The position numbers and the translations under genes are program-made. The notes under the pieces were generated by a model. That model did not search any database and was not told the origin of the DNA. It was given only the letters and a program-made list of their open reading frames with translations. Below, in pieces: positions 1-5,652 of a DNA stretch of 8,591 nucleotides. Source of the stretch: DATGIQ01 sp035295665 (GTDB lineage Bacteria; Planctomycetota; Planctomycetia; Gemmatales; Gemmataceae); contig DATGIQ010000586.1 in assembly GCA_035295665.1 (NCBI GenBank), positions 1-8,591 on the forward strand. Reading direction: 5' to 3'. Position 1 is the first letter of the stretch, and each line of letters begins with the position of its first letter.

Positions 1-697
1 CGGGCACGTCATGTCCCAAGCTGTTTTCACAGACTCGACCTTTGCCGAACATCGACACCCAGACAACGGGTTCATTCAGCCCCGTGTTCTTGGGATCGAT
101 ACTTTTGTCAGAGTACGCAGTGGCTAGCACGACGCTTCCCGGTGGGATGACCGAATTCTGATACAGCTCATCATTGTTGTGCTGGAACTCGGCGGGCATG
201 TCTTTCATGATGGGATGGTCGGTTTTCCGGTTCGCCACCTTGAAGACATGCCGTTTGCCGTGATAGCCCTGTTTTCGCCAGCCGCCTGCGATGACCATTT
301 CGAACTGCTTGTCGAAATCGCTGCCGCTGGTGAAGGCGGACGAGGCGTGATGGTAGACAAACAGGCCTTTTCCCTTGGCAACGGCATCGGTGAATGCCTT
401 TTTGTTTTCCTCCGACCAGCGCGTCTGGGGCCCGCCGTTCCTGGTGTCCTTGTAGTTGAGCAGGAGCGCGTCGTATTTGGCCAAGTTTTCCGGCGTAAGA
501 TCCTTGGCCGGCGTTTCCGTCACATCCACGGCCATGCCCGCCTTGGTCAGGATTTCCTTCAGGAAGGGGGTCGTCTTTTTCCAATCATGGCCGTGATCAC
601 CGGTAATGATCAGGACCTTGACAGGCTTATTGTCCGCTCCGAGGGCCGGCCATGCCAAAACGGCAATCGCCATCACACTCGCCAGCATCCGTCTCAT
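1..697 (-). CDS. Secreted ThuA-domain protein (trehalose-utilization-like), C-terminus cut off by window edge
   Basis: The reading frame is open from an ATG at 697 to the left edge, giving 232 codons of a gene whose end lies outside the window. Residues 1-21 look like a signal peptide: MRRM, a hydrophobic stretch, then a WPALGA cleavage region, so the protein is probably exported. The mature part opens with a beta strand and turn, VKVLIITGDHGHDW (about 26-39), and later has KGKGLFVYHHASSAF and, near the edge, FGKGRVCENSLGHD. These are the landmarks of the ThuA domain, a glutamine-amidotransferase-like fold. Complete ThuA proteins are usually about 250-300 residues, so only some tens of residues are missing. 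The family is named after a trehalose-utilization operon, but its biochemical role is unclear, and secreted copies are common in planctomycetes. AAAGGA lies about 12 nt before the ATG; an in-frame ATG at codon 4 is an alternative start. A strong hairpin separates it from the lipoprotein gene upstream. Confidence 0.88.
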   Translation of the reverse strand, partial: MRRMLASVMAIAVLAWPALGADNKPVKVLIITGDHGHDWKKTTPFLKEILTKAGMAVDVTETPAKDLTPENLAKYDALLLNYKDTRNGGPQTRWSEENKKAFTDAVAKGKGLFVYHHASSAFTSGSDFDKQFEMVIAGGWRKQGYHGKRHVFKVANRKTDHPIMKDMPAEFQHNNDELYQNSVIPPGSVVLATAYSDKSIDPKNTGLNEPVVWVSMFGKGRVCENSLGHDVP

Positions 698-817
698 GGA
701 AGAACCGTTCCTTTCAAAGGGGTTTCAGCAACAACTCGCTAGTCGGTAGATTGGGCAAAGAGAGGCTCAACGTCAAGGGGTGGGCCCATTTCCGGCAAAG
801 AGACTCGATTCAAATGG

Positions 818-850
818 GCGACGCGCACCTGGAGAGTCGGTGCGCGTCGC
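818..850 (-). terminator. 12-bp perfect-stem hairpin after the lipoprotein gene
   Basis: Arms 818-829 and 839-850 are perfect 12-bp reverse complements (GCGACGCGCACC and GGTGCGCGTCGC) around a 9-nt loop. The hairpin begins 30 nt past the stop of the minus-strand lipoprotein gene. In that direction it is followed by CCATTTGAATC, only a poor T-tract. Its position and strength suggest a transcription terminator, or an RNA 3' end stabiliser, between the DUF1559-lipoprotein unit and the ThuA gene. The heptamer ATGGGCG occurs at both flanks (814-820 and 851-857). Confidence 0.6.
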
Positions 851-879
851 ATGGGCGTTCGGGCGGTTGGAGAGTTCGG

Positions 880-1287
880 CTAGTTGCTTTTTAATTCCCA
901 ATCCTTGGCATTCGTGCCGGGTTTGACATCGAGTTGGAGTTCGGTCTGCTCGTTGTACCGGGCGGGAAGCGCTTCCTTCTTCACCGGCATCTTTGGGCTG
1001 TCGGGGGTGTTGTAGAGAGCTTTGTAGCCGACGGTTTTCTCCTTGCTCACGGCCACCTTCATGACGCCGACGGGCACTTTCACGGAGTAGTGGCCCGACT
1101 TGATGAACCCGCCGGCGGTCTGCGTCTTTCCATCCACTGGAGCAAAGCGAATGGTCCCTTCCTCAATCGGTTGGCCATCGACCTTGACCGTACCGTTGAC
1201 CTCGGCCATCGATCCGTCCCCACAACCAGCCAGCCCGAACAGGACCACGAGGAAGAGGGCTGCGAAAACGAAGCGTGCGGATTGCAT
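880..1287 (-). CDS. Small lipoprotein with carboxypeptidase-regulatory-like beta domain
   Basis: This 135-residue protein starts with a lipoprotein signal peptide. Residues 1-21 are hydrophobic and end in the lipobox L19-A20-G21-C22, so Cys22 should be lipidated. The remainder is a single beta-rich domain: VNGTVKVDGQPIEEGTIRF (30-48), then a GxYSVKVPVG-like strand pair. This pattern is typical of planctomycete carboxypeptidase-regulatory-like lipoproteins, which carry a transthyretin-like beta-sandwich. The start is supported by GGGAG about 6-7 nt upstream of the ATG. The gene lies 19 bp downstream of the DUF1559 gene on the same strand and is very likely cotranscribed with it. Such small lipoproteins often sit directly after DUF1559 genes in planctomycetes, which suggests a joint job at the cell envelope, though no function is established. 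I see no catalytic residues. Confidence 0.85.
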   Translation of the reverse strand: MQSARFVFAALFLVVLFGLAGCGDGSMAEVNGTVKVDGQPIEEGTIRFAPVDGKTQTAGGFIKSGHYSVKVPVGVMKVAVSKEKTVGYKALYNTPDSPKMPVKKEALPARYNEQTELQLDVKPGTNAKDWELKSN

Positions 1288-1306
1288 TCCAATCTCCCGG
1301 GAAAGC

Positions 1307-2281
1307 TCAAAAGTCGCCCACGACTTCGCTGCCGTTCATCGTGCTGAGCGCTTGCCAGGTTGCCAGGTTAATGGTGTTGGAAACAAAACGGACCGATCCG
1401 TCGCACAGTGTGACATTGACCCCGCCGGGATGCCGGCTGCGGGCGGCGCTGTACTCACTCCCAGCCGTGGTCACGGGCATGAGCGGGTCATTGTTGGGGA
1501 TGGCCCAGTTGACCACATCGGGGGAACTGCTGTTGGGAGTGGTGATTGCCATGAACTTGAAGACGCCGTCATCGTTTTGGATGTCGCCCCGCCAATCGTT
1601 ATCCTCATGGCTCCAGGCCCTGAGGGTTTCCGACATCAACAGCGTGTTGGAAGTTCCGTCGGTGATATCTCCGATCTTGGTGACTCGTGGGGTCGCGCGG
1701 TTGCCTTTGAGGTGTGCGAACGGAGCGGATGGGTCTGTCGGCTTTGGGGCGGTATCGTACTTGATCGTTCCCCAATTGATGACATAGTTACCACGCCGGC
1801 GATCATAGCCCCCTTGAGCCGAGGTCACCTGGTCCTGGTCCGCCCCGAGCGTGTCGCTGGGGCAGTAGTAGAGTGGCACATCGACGCCGGTCAGCCCGTT
1901 GAGCGTGTAGACGACCGTGCAGGGGGGAACGTAAAACGGCTGCGTAGGATCATCCTTGTTCGTAAGGTTCTGCTGTTCGATGTAGGGCCAAACAAACCTC
2001 ACCCAGGTCTGTCGCACCGTATGGTGCGTGGTGTCGTTATTCGTCGCGCCGGGTGGCAAGCGTCCGTTCACGTCGTGAAAATTGTGCATCGCCAGCGCCC
2101 ATTGCTTGAGGTTGTTCTGGCACTTGGCGCGGTACGAGGCTTCGCGCACCTTCTGCACCGCAGGCAACAAGAGCCCAACCAGGATTGCGATGATCGCGAT
2201 GACGACCAGGAGTTCGATCAGCGTGAAAGCACGCCGAAACCGGCGAGAAGCACGTTGCGCGCAGAGATCAATCTTGGCCAT
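1307..2281 (-). CDS. DUF1559 family protein with type IV pilin-like N-terminus and H-X9-DG motif
   Basis: This 324-residue protein has a basic leader (residues 1-18, ending RRFRRA), a predicted prepilin peptidase cut between Ala18 and Phe19, and a hydrophobic helix FTLIELLVVIAIIAILVGLL with the conserved Glu at mature position 5 (Glu23). The helix is followed by PAVQKVREASYRAKCQNNLKQ, the hallmark of DUF1559 pseudopilins. The globular part has LPPG (75-78), YYCPSD (138-143) and DGTSNTLLMSE (208-218). It ends with the H-X9-DG motif, His284 to Asp294-Gly295, inside HPGGVNVTLCDGSVRF. The family is strongly expanded in planctomycetes and is presumed to form surface pseudopilus-like structures; individual roles are unknown. 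The start is firm: AAGGAG at 2288-2293 lies 6 nt before the ATG. It heads an operon with the lipoprotein gene and has a candidate promoter at 2347-2375. Confidence 0.95.
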   Translation of the reverse strand: MAKIDLCAQRASRRFRRAFTLIELLVVIAIIAILVGLLLPAVQKVREASYRAKCQNNLKQWALAMHNFHDVNGRLPPGATNNDTTHHTVRQTWVRFVWPYIEQQNLTNKDDPTQPFYVPPCTVVYTLNGLTGVDVPLYYCPSDTLGADQDQVTSAQGGYDRRRGNYVINWGTIKYDTAPKPTDPSAPFAHLKGNRATPRVTKIGDITDGTSNTLLMSETLRAWSHEDNDWRGDIQNDDGVFKFMAITTPNSSSPDVVNWAIPNNDPLMPVTTAGSEYSAARSRHPGGVNVTLCDGSVRFVSNTINLATWQALSTMNGSEVVGDF

Positions 2282-2346
2282 GAGAGACTCCTTGATCCCG
2301 ACAGAGAAAACCCCTGTAGAACGGCAGCGTCGTGTGAATTACAGAT

Positions 2347-2375
2347 ATCATCCGTCCGATCAGTTCGGTTGTCAA
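2347..2375 (-). promoter_or_regulatory. Candidate sigma-70-type promoter for the DUF1559-lipoprotein operon
   Basis: On the minus strand a perfect -35 hexamer TTGACA (2370-2375) is followed after 17 bp by GATGAT (2347-2352), which matches 4 of 6 bases of the -10 consensus. The -10 lies about 65 bp before the DUF1559 start codon. Only the match to consensus supports it; planctomycete promoters are poorly defined. Confidence 0.4.
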
Positions 2376-2386
2376 CAACAAAGACC

Positions 2387-2442
2387 CCGTAGGAATCAAA
2401 ATGGGGCAAGCGAAAGGTGGAAGGAAACGCCCCAGGCTACGG
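2387..2442 (-). terminator. Possible nested hairpin terminator after the LamG gene
   Basis: An inner stem GGGGC/GCCCC (2403-2407 with 2429-2433, 21-nt loop) lies immediately after the LamG stop codon. In the minus direction it is followed by ATTTTGATT, a short T-rich run. An outer pair CCGTAG/CTACGG (2387-2392 with 2437-2442) could close around it, although its right arm overlaps the stop codon. The stems are short and the loop is long, so this is a weak terminator call. Confidence 0.3.
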
Positions 2443-3123
2443 CTCGTAGGTCTGGCGGATCTCCTCTTCGATGGCGGCCCGGTCGGTGTCGCTCAAGACA
2501 GTATTGTAAATGCGGATTTCCGCGATATCCCCACTGTACAGCTCGCCCGGTCCGGATGCAGCACCCACGAGGTTGGTGGGGGAAGAAAACAGGTTCCTCG
2601 GGGTCCCATCATCGGTTTCCGCAAGCCGAAATGGGCCGCCTCCCGCCGCGAAGGCAATGCTAATGATCTGGAAATTCACGGTGGAAACATCCGTTGTACT
2701 TTCTCCGAGCCGGACCAGGTTGCGTTGCAGGACTTCCTGTTTGTCGCCGAAACCGTCGCCCCCAACCCGGTATTGGAAACTGCCGGTGCCGCCGCCAACG
2801 ATGGTCCGCGAATCCCCCGAGTTGGGCCGGACATAGGCGAAGCAGGTAAAGCCCGCAGAAGAAATCCCCGGGGTGAGTGTCAAATAATTGGTTCCATCGA
2901 AAGTCACCACCGCCGAACCATTGGGAGTCTGCCCCGGCGTCAACGAGGGTGGACTCACCAACCCGAGCGCGTCATTGCCCTGGCCGGACGAATCACTCCA
3001 GACACCAGCGATCGGATCGTAGTTGGCAACTTTCAGTTCGAGAACCTTGTCGGCGTACGCAGCCGTTGCCGTCCCAAGCAGCAAACAAGCGCTGACAATT
3101 CCTCTGCCAAGATGCTTCTTCAT
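2437..3123 (-). CDS. Secreted LamG/concanavalin A-like single-domain protein
   Basis: This 228-residue protein has a classical signal peptide: MKKHLGRG, a hydrophobic core SACLLLGTAT, then AYA at 22-24 with predicted cleavage before Asp25. The mature chain is one LamG-like jelly-roll domain. It shows the usual opening VWSDSSGQGNDA (41-52), the central strand AVVTFDGTNYLTL (71-83), FTCFAYVRP (92-100), and the closing signature YSGDIAEIRIYNTVLSDTD (196-214) with an amphipathic tail EEEIRQTYEP. LamG domains bind carbohydrate or other surface ligands, and planctomycetes encode many, often inside larger proteins. Here the domain stands alone, with no enzyme module, sortase-type anchor or PEP-CTERM tail, so the product is probably a soluble secreted or periplasmic binding protein. 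GGGAG lies about 8 nt before the ATG. It has its own promoter and is bounded by candidate terminators, so it looks monocistronic. The ligand is unknown. Confidence 0.88.
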   Translation of the reverse strand: MKKHLGRGIVSACLLLGTATAAYADKVLELKVANYDPIAGVWSDSSGQGNDALGLVSPPSLTPGQTPNGSAVVTFDGTNYLTLTPGISSAGFTCFAYVRPNSGDSRTIVGGGTGSFQYRVGGDGFGDKQEVLQRNLVRLGESTTDVSTVNFQIISIAFAAGGGPFRLAETDDGTPRNLFSSPTNLVGAASGPGELYSGDIAEIRIYNTVLSDTDRAAIEEEIRQTYEP

Positions 3124-3173
3124 GTCATACTCTCCCGGAAGGAATGGGCCTGTCGTGGATGCCTCGTTCTCCG

Positions 3174-3186
3174 TGGCACCGTGCCA
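3174..3186. repeat. 13-bp perfect inverted repeat in the LamG leader
   Basis: TGGCAC (3174-3179) and GTGCCA (3181-3186) are perfect inverted arms around one central base. The site lies between the predicted LamG promoter and its start codon, roughly 30-40 nt after the expected transcript start. It could be a repressor operator or a small leader hairpin, but a short palindrome can also arise by chance. Confidence 0.3.
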
Positions 3187-3221
3187 GAAGAAACCGGCCC
3201 TACGTGAGCATTCCGGCGTCG

Positions 3222-3250
3222 AGTATGATTGGAGAAAGAGGTGCTGTCAA
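3222..3250 (-). promoter_or_regulatory. Candidate sigma-70-type promoter for the LamG gene
   Basis: On the minus strand TTGACA (3245-3250) is followed after exactly 17 bp by CATACT (3222-3227), which matches 4 of 6 -10 positions. It lies about 100 bp upstream of the LamG ATG, between that gene and the hairpin after the TPP-enzyme operon. This is the best promoter match I found in the window. Confidence 0.5.
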
Positions 3251-3321
3251 GTAGCGCGTCTGCCAATTTTGGTTCGCCCGGCGATTGCCTGGTTTGCTCG
3301 GTCCCGATCACCGCTGACAAG

Positions 3322-3368
3322 CCTGACGGGCGAGCGAAGGATCACGGCAACTTCGCTAGCGCATCAGG
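3322..3368 (-). terminator. 18-bp stem-loop overlapping the stop codon of the TPP-enzyme operon
   Basis: Arms 3322-3339 and 3351-3368 pair at 16 of 18 positions (one a G-T wobble, two mismatches), including an unbroken 7-bp AGCGAAG/CTTCGCT at the top, with an 11-nt loop. On the minus strand the first arm starts in the last sense codons of the beta-subunit gene and includes its TAG stop. No T-tract follows, so it may be a terminator of unusual type, a Rho-linked element or a protective RNA 3' structure. Confidence 0.5.
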
Positions 3369-3937
3369 CTTGTTTGCTGCAGGGCCTGCTTCAGTCGGGC
3401 AATCTGTTCCGTCATGGGCCGCGGGGCAATCGGTGTCTTCTGGCCCATCCGGCCTTCCACTTTGAGCCAGATCACGACCGGTCCCGGCCCGGCAAGCACT
3501 TCGCCGGCTTTGGTCTGCCAATCTCCGAGCGCATCGAACGTGTACACGCGCTGAATCCCGGCCGCGCGAGCCAAACCAGCGAAATCGGTGTGGCCCTTGC
3601 CCGCGGTCGGTTGGCCACCGGTCACTTCATAGATGCCGTTGTCCATGATCGCCAGGTAGACATTCGCCGGATGGTTGGCGAGCGTCACCAGGCTGCCCAG
3701 GTTCATGAGCATCGAGCCGTCGCCGTTGAGCACGATCACGCCGTGTTCCGGGTGAGCCAACGCCAGGCCCAGCCCGAGCGTCGGCGCCTGCCCCATGGCC
3801 GAAGGCATGTAAATAAAATCAAGTGGCCGATCCGACAGCCCCGGCCAGAACCCCATCGAAGCCATGGTGGCGATCACGATGCGTTCGCCGCGGTGCTGGG
3901 CCAGGACTTCTAATGCTTGCCGGTGGGTCATCACCAT
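3356..3937 (-). CDS. TPP-dependent 2-oxo acid decarboxylase, beta (TPP-binding) subunit; sulfopyruvate/phosphonopyruvate decarboxylase-like
   Basis: This 193-residue protein is the cofactor-binding half of a split thiamine-diphosphate decarboxylase. The TPP/Mg motif is complete: Gly72-Asp73-Gly74, then 25 residues, then Asn100 in IMDNGIYEVTGGQ. Asp73 and Asn100 would bind Mg2+. Upstream, YMPSAMGQAPTLGLGLALA (43-61) matches the conserved glycine-rich stretch of the family. The architecture matches the ComE subunit of sulfopyruvate decarboxylase and the C-terminal half of phosphonopyruvate decarboxylases. The gene starts 5 bp after the alpha-subunit stop; GGAG at the end of the alpha gene serves as its ribosome binding site, so translation is probably coupled and the subunits made in equal amounts. 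An in-frame ATG at codon 3 is an alternative start. The substrate cannot be told from the sequence: no coenzyme M, phosphonate or taurine genes are nearby. Sure of the enzyme class, unsure of the reaction. Confidence 0.88.
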   Translation of the reverse strand: MVMTHRQALEVLAQHRGERIVIATMASMGFWPGLSDRPLDFIYMPSAMGQAPTLGLGLALAHPEHGVIVLNGDGSMLMNLGSLVTLANHPANVYLAIMDNGIYEVTGGQPTAGKGHTDFAGLARAAGIQRVYTFDALGDWQTKAGEVLAGPGPVVIWLKVEGRMGQKTPIAPRPMTEQIARLKQALQQTSLMR

Positions 3938-3942
3938 GATGT

Positions 3943-4425
3943 TTACTCCGCGATCAGGATCGCACCGGCGCGGCTCTCCGCTTGCGCCTGGCGATAGGCA
4001 GTGGTCAGGTCCGCTGCCGTGTGCCGGCGATCCAGCAGGGCGTAGGGAATTTGCCAGGTCCGCAGAATCGGCTCGGTGAAGATCGGGCAGGTATCGCGCG
4101 TGGTTCCCTGCTGAAATGCGTAATAATTCCGCAAACCGACGATCAGGAAGAGCGGCAGCTTCATGTCATGAACGGTATTGCGGAGAGCGTCACCGGCTTC
4201 GAACAGACCCGTGCATTGAATGATGACGATCGGCCGCTGCCCCCCAAGCAACAGGCCGGCCGCCACGGCCATGGCCTCACCTTCCCGGCAAACGCGGATC
4301 AGCTGGAAATCCTTACTCGCACTCAGTGCGGGCTCCCAGGTACCGAGTTCACTATCCGGAATCCAGACGACATGCGTGATCCCGCACTCTTTCAGAGCGG
4401 CGACAACGCTGGGACCGTCGAGCAT
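3943..4425 (-). CDS. TPP-dependent 2-oxo acid decarboxylase, alpha (pyrimidine-binding) subunit; sulfopyruvate/phosphonopyruvate decarboxylase-like
   Basis: This 160-residue protein is the pyrimidine-binding half of the split enzyme. It opens with a helix and strand, VVAALKECGITHVVWIPDSELG. It then has the REGEA motif (47-51), in which Glu48 corresponds to the glutamate that activates the cofactor's aminopyrimidine ring. QCTGLFEAGDALRNT (70-84) and PLFLIVGLRNYY (91-102) are typical of sulfopyruvate decarboxylase alpha (ComD) and phosphonopyruvate decarboxylase N-terminal domains. Size and domain content fit a ComD-like subunit of about 160-170 residues. The active site would form only together with the beta subunit encoded 5 bp downstream. 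The start is well supported by GGAGG 5 nt before the ATG. The loop WIPDSELG is closer in my memory to the VPDS loop of phosphonopyruvate decarboxylases than to the VPC loop of ComD, but this is recall, not an alignment. It is divergent from queG. Confidence 0.85.
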   Translation of the reverse strand: MLDGPSVVAALKECGITHVVWIPDSELGTWEPALSASKDFQLIRVCREGEAMAVAAGLLLGGQRPIVIIQCTGLFEAGDALRNTVHDMKLPLFLIVGLRNYYAFQQGTTRDTCPIFTEPILRTWQIPYALLDRRHTAADLTTAYRQAQAESRAGAILIAE

Positions 4426-4475
4426 ACGGGCCTCCCACTAAACCCAGGATCAGCCAGTGAGCGAGGACAGCACGC

Positions 4476-4502
4476 GGTACTGGGTACTTTGTACTCGGTA
4501 CT
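4476..4502. repeat. Four-unit heptamer tandem repeat (GGTACTN; AGTACNN on the other strand)
   Basis: The hexamer GGTACT begins at 4476, 4483 and 4497, with TGTACT at 4490, so four units stand at exact 7-bp spacing. On the minus strand they read AGTACCG, AGTACAA, AGTACCC, AGTACCG. Each unit contains the palindrome GTAC. The array fills part of the 132-bp divergent region between the TPP-enzyme operon and queG. From memory, similar heptamers are dispersed in planctomycete genomes and give spurious translations such as STQYSVL; I could not check this. Confidence 0.75.
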
Positions 4503-4545
4503 CCCCATGCCGTCACCTTCTCCGCCGCTTGGAAGTAGATTCGGG

Positions 4546-4551
4546 TATCAT
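4546..4551 (+). promoter_or_regulatory. Possible -10 element directly before queG
   Basis: TATCAT matches the -10 consensus at 5 of 6 positions and ends 6 bp before the chosen queG ATG at 4558. No good -35 lies at the right distance. A transcript from it would begin at or very near the start codon, which would make a leaderless mRNA and would agree with the absence of a ribosome binding site. Confidence 0.3.
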
Positions 4552-4557
4552 GATCAA

Positions 4558-5652
4558 ATGGCTCCCTTGGAAGCGCGCCTCCAGCAACGGGCCCATGAAC
4601 TCGGCTTCGAGCTGGTCGGCATTGCGCCGGCTACCGTGGCCGACGGCTTTGACCGCCTGCGTTCCTGGCTCGACCAGGGTTATGCCGGCGAGATGGCGTA
4701 CATGGAGCGTCACGCCCAAGCCCGGCACCATCCGTCCTCTATTCTGGCGGAGGTTCGCAGCGTCGTCATGCTTGGCATGAGCTATCTGGCAGAGAGCGAA
4801 GCGATGCCGCCGTCGAATTCGCCCGGCCGGGGGAAAGTTGCCCGGTATGCGCTGGGGGAAGATTACCACGACGTGCTCCGCCGCCGCTTACGGCAGCTCC
4901 TGTTATGGCTCCAGGGCGAGTCTTCCGGATGTCGCGGCCGGGCAGTTGTGGATACCGCGCCGCTCCTGGAGCGCGATTTTGCACGGCGGGCGGGGCTGGG
5001 CTGGTTTGGCAAGAATACGATGCTCCTCAACAAACGGCTGGGGAGTTATTTCGTGTTAGGAGCATTGCTCGTGGATGTCGAGCTTCGGCCTGATCCGGCT
5101 CACCTAGCCTCGCACTGTGGCAGCTGCACCGCCTGCCTGGACGCTTGCCCCACGGAGGCCTTGATCGAGCCCGGCGTGCTCGATGCTCGGCGCTGCATCA
5201 GTTATCTTACGATCGAGCTCAGAGGCTCCATCCCCTCGGAGCACCGGGCGGCAATGGGTGACTGGGTATTTGGCTGCGATATCTGCCAGGAAGTCTGTCC
5301 TTGGAATCGGAAAGCGTCCACGGCCACGGAGCCGGCCCTTCGGCCGCGAGCCGACCTGGAATCCATTGATTTGGTGGAATTGTTAGGACTTTCGGACGAG
5401 GCCTTCCGGCAGCGATTTCGCGGCACGGCGTTGACCCGCGCCAAGCGGCGCGGCCTGCTGAGGAATGCAGCCATTGTCCTGGGCAACCAGGGTGATCCGG
5501 CCGCGCTGCCTGCCTTGCAGCGGGCCCTGAATCATCCAGAACCGCTGGTTCGCGAAGCGGCTCAGTGGGCGATTGACTGCATCACGGAGAAACGTGGCAG
5601 GATGCCGGGCTCTCTTGATCCCCGCATTCTGCCCAGTCGATACAATCGGTAA
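4558..5652 (+). CDS. queG: Epoxyqueuosine reductase QueG
   Basis: QueG is a cobalamin- and iron-sulfur-dependent cytoplasmic enzyme that reduces epoxyqueuosine to queuosine at the wobble base of GUN-anticodon tRNAs. The 364-residue product has the N-terminal DUF1730 region, with VVDTAPLLERDFARRAGLGW holding the proposed catalytic Asp132. It then has a bacterial-type 2[4Fe-4S] ferredoxin domain: Cys187, 190, 193 and 197 in HCGSCTACLDACP, plus Cys213, 240, 243 and 247 (GCDICQEVCPWN). A HEAT-like C-terminus (about 300-345) has LGNQGDPAALPALQRAL and HPEPLVREAAQWAI. Length and motif order match the family (E. coli, 379 residues). The start at 4558 aligns with known QueG N-termini; an in-frame ATG at 4507 would add a low-complexity stretch directly after the heptamer repeat. 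Neither start has a clear Shine-Dalgarno site. No other queuosine gene is in the window. Confidence 0.95.
   Translation: MAPLEARLQQRAHELGFELVGIAPATVADGFDRLRSWLDQGYAGEMAYMERHAQARHHPSSILAEVRSVVMLGMSYLAESEAMPPSNSPGRGKVARYALGEDYHDVLRRRLRQLLLWLQGESSGCRGRAVVDTAPLLERDFARRAGLGWFGKNTMLLNKRLGSYFVLGALLVDVELRPDPAHLASHCGSCTACLDACPTEALIEPGVLDARRCISYLTIELRGSIPSEHRAAMGDWVFGCDICQEVCPWNRKASTATEPALRPRADLESIDLVELLGLSDEAFRQRFRGTALTRAKRRGLLRNAAIVLGNQGDPAALPALQRALNHPEPLVREAAQWAIDCITEKRGRMPGSLDPRILPSRYNR

Noticed and set aside
179..742. Plus-strand frame of 187 codons and minus-strand frame 171-584
   Set aside because: Both overlap the ThuA-domain gene, whose translation has a signal peptide and family motifs; the other frames show Arg/Gly/His-rich shadow composition.
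771..776. TTGACG on the minus strand as a -35 for the ThuA gene
   Set aside because: No acceptable -10 hexamer lies 16-19 bp downstream of it, so I did not list a promoter.
2311..2319. CCCCTGTAG before the DUF1559 gene also found in the palindrome at 5753-5764 (minus strand)
   Set aside because: A shared 9-mer between two sites in 8.6 kb of GC-rich DNA is expected by chance, and the first copy is not palindromic.
1100..2392. Long plus-strand open frame of 430 codons across the DUF1559 gene
   Set aside because: It is antisense to two well-supported genes, has no recognisable domain, and such frames are common opposite coding regions in GC-rich DNA.
4476..4502. Possible CRISPR-like array
   Set aside because: The units are 7 bp with no spacers, and no cas gene is present.
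3982..4557. Upstream extension of the queG frame by 192 codons
   Set aside because: The extension runs antisense through the decarboxylase alpha gene and through the heptamer repeat; QueG homology begins right after 4558.
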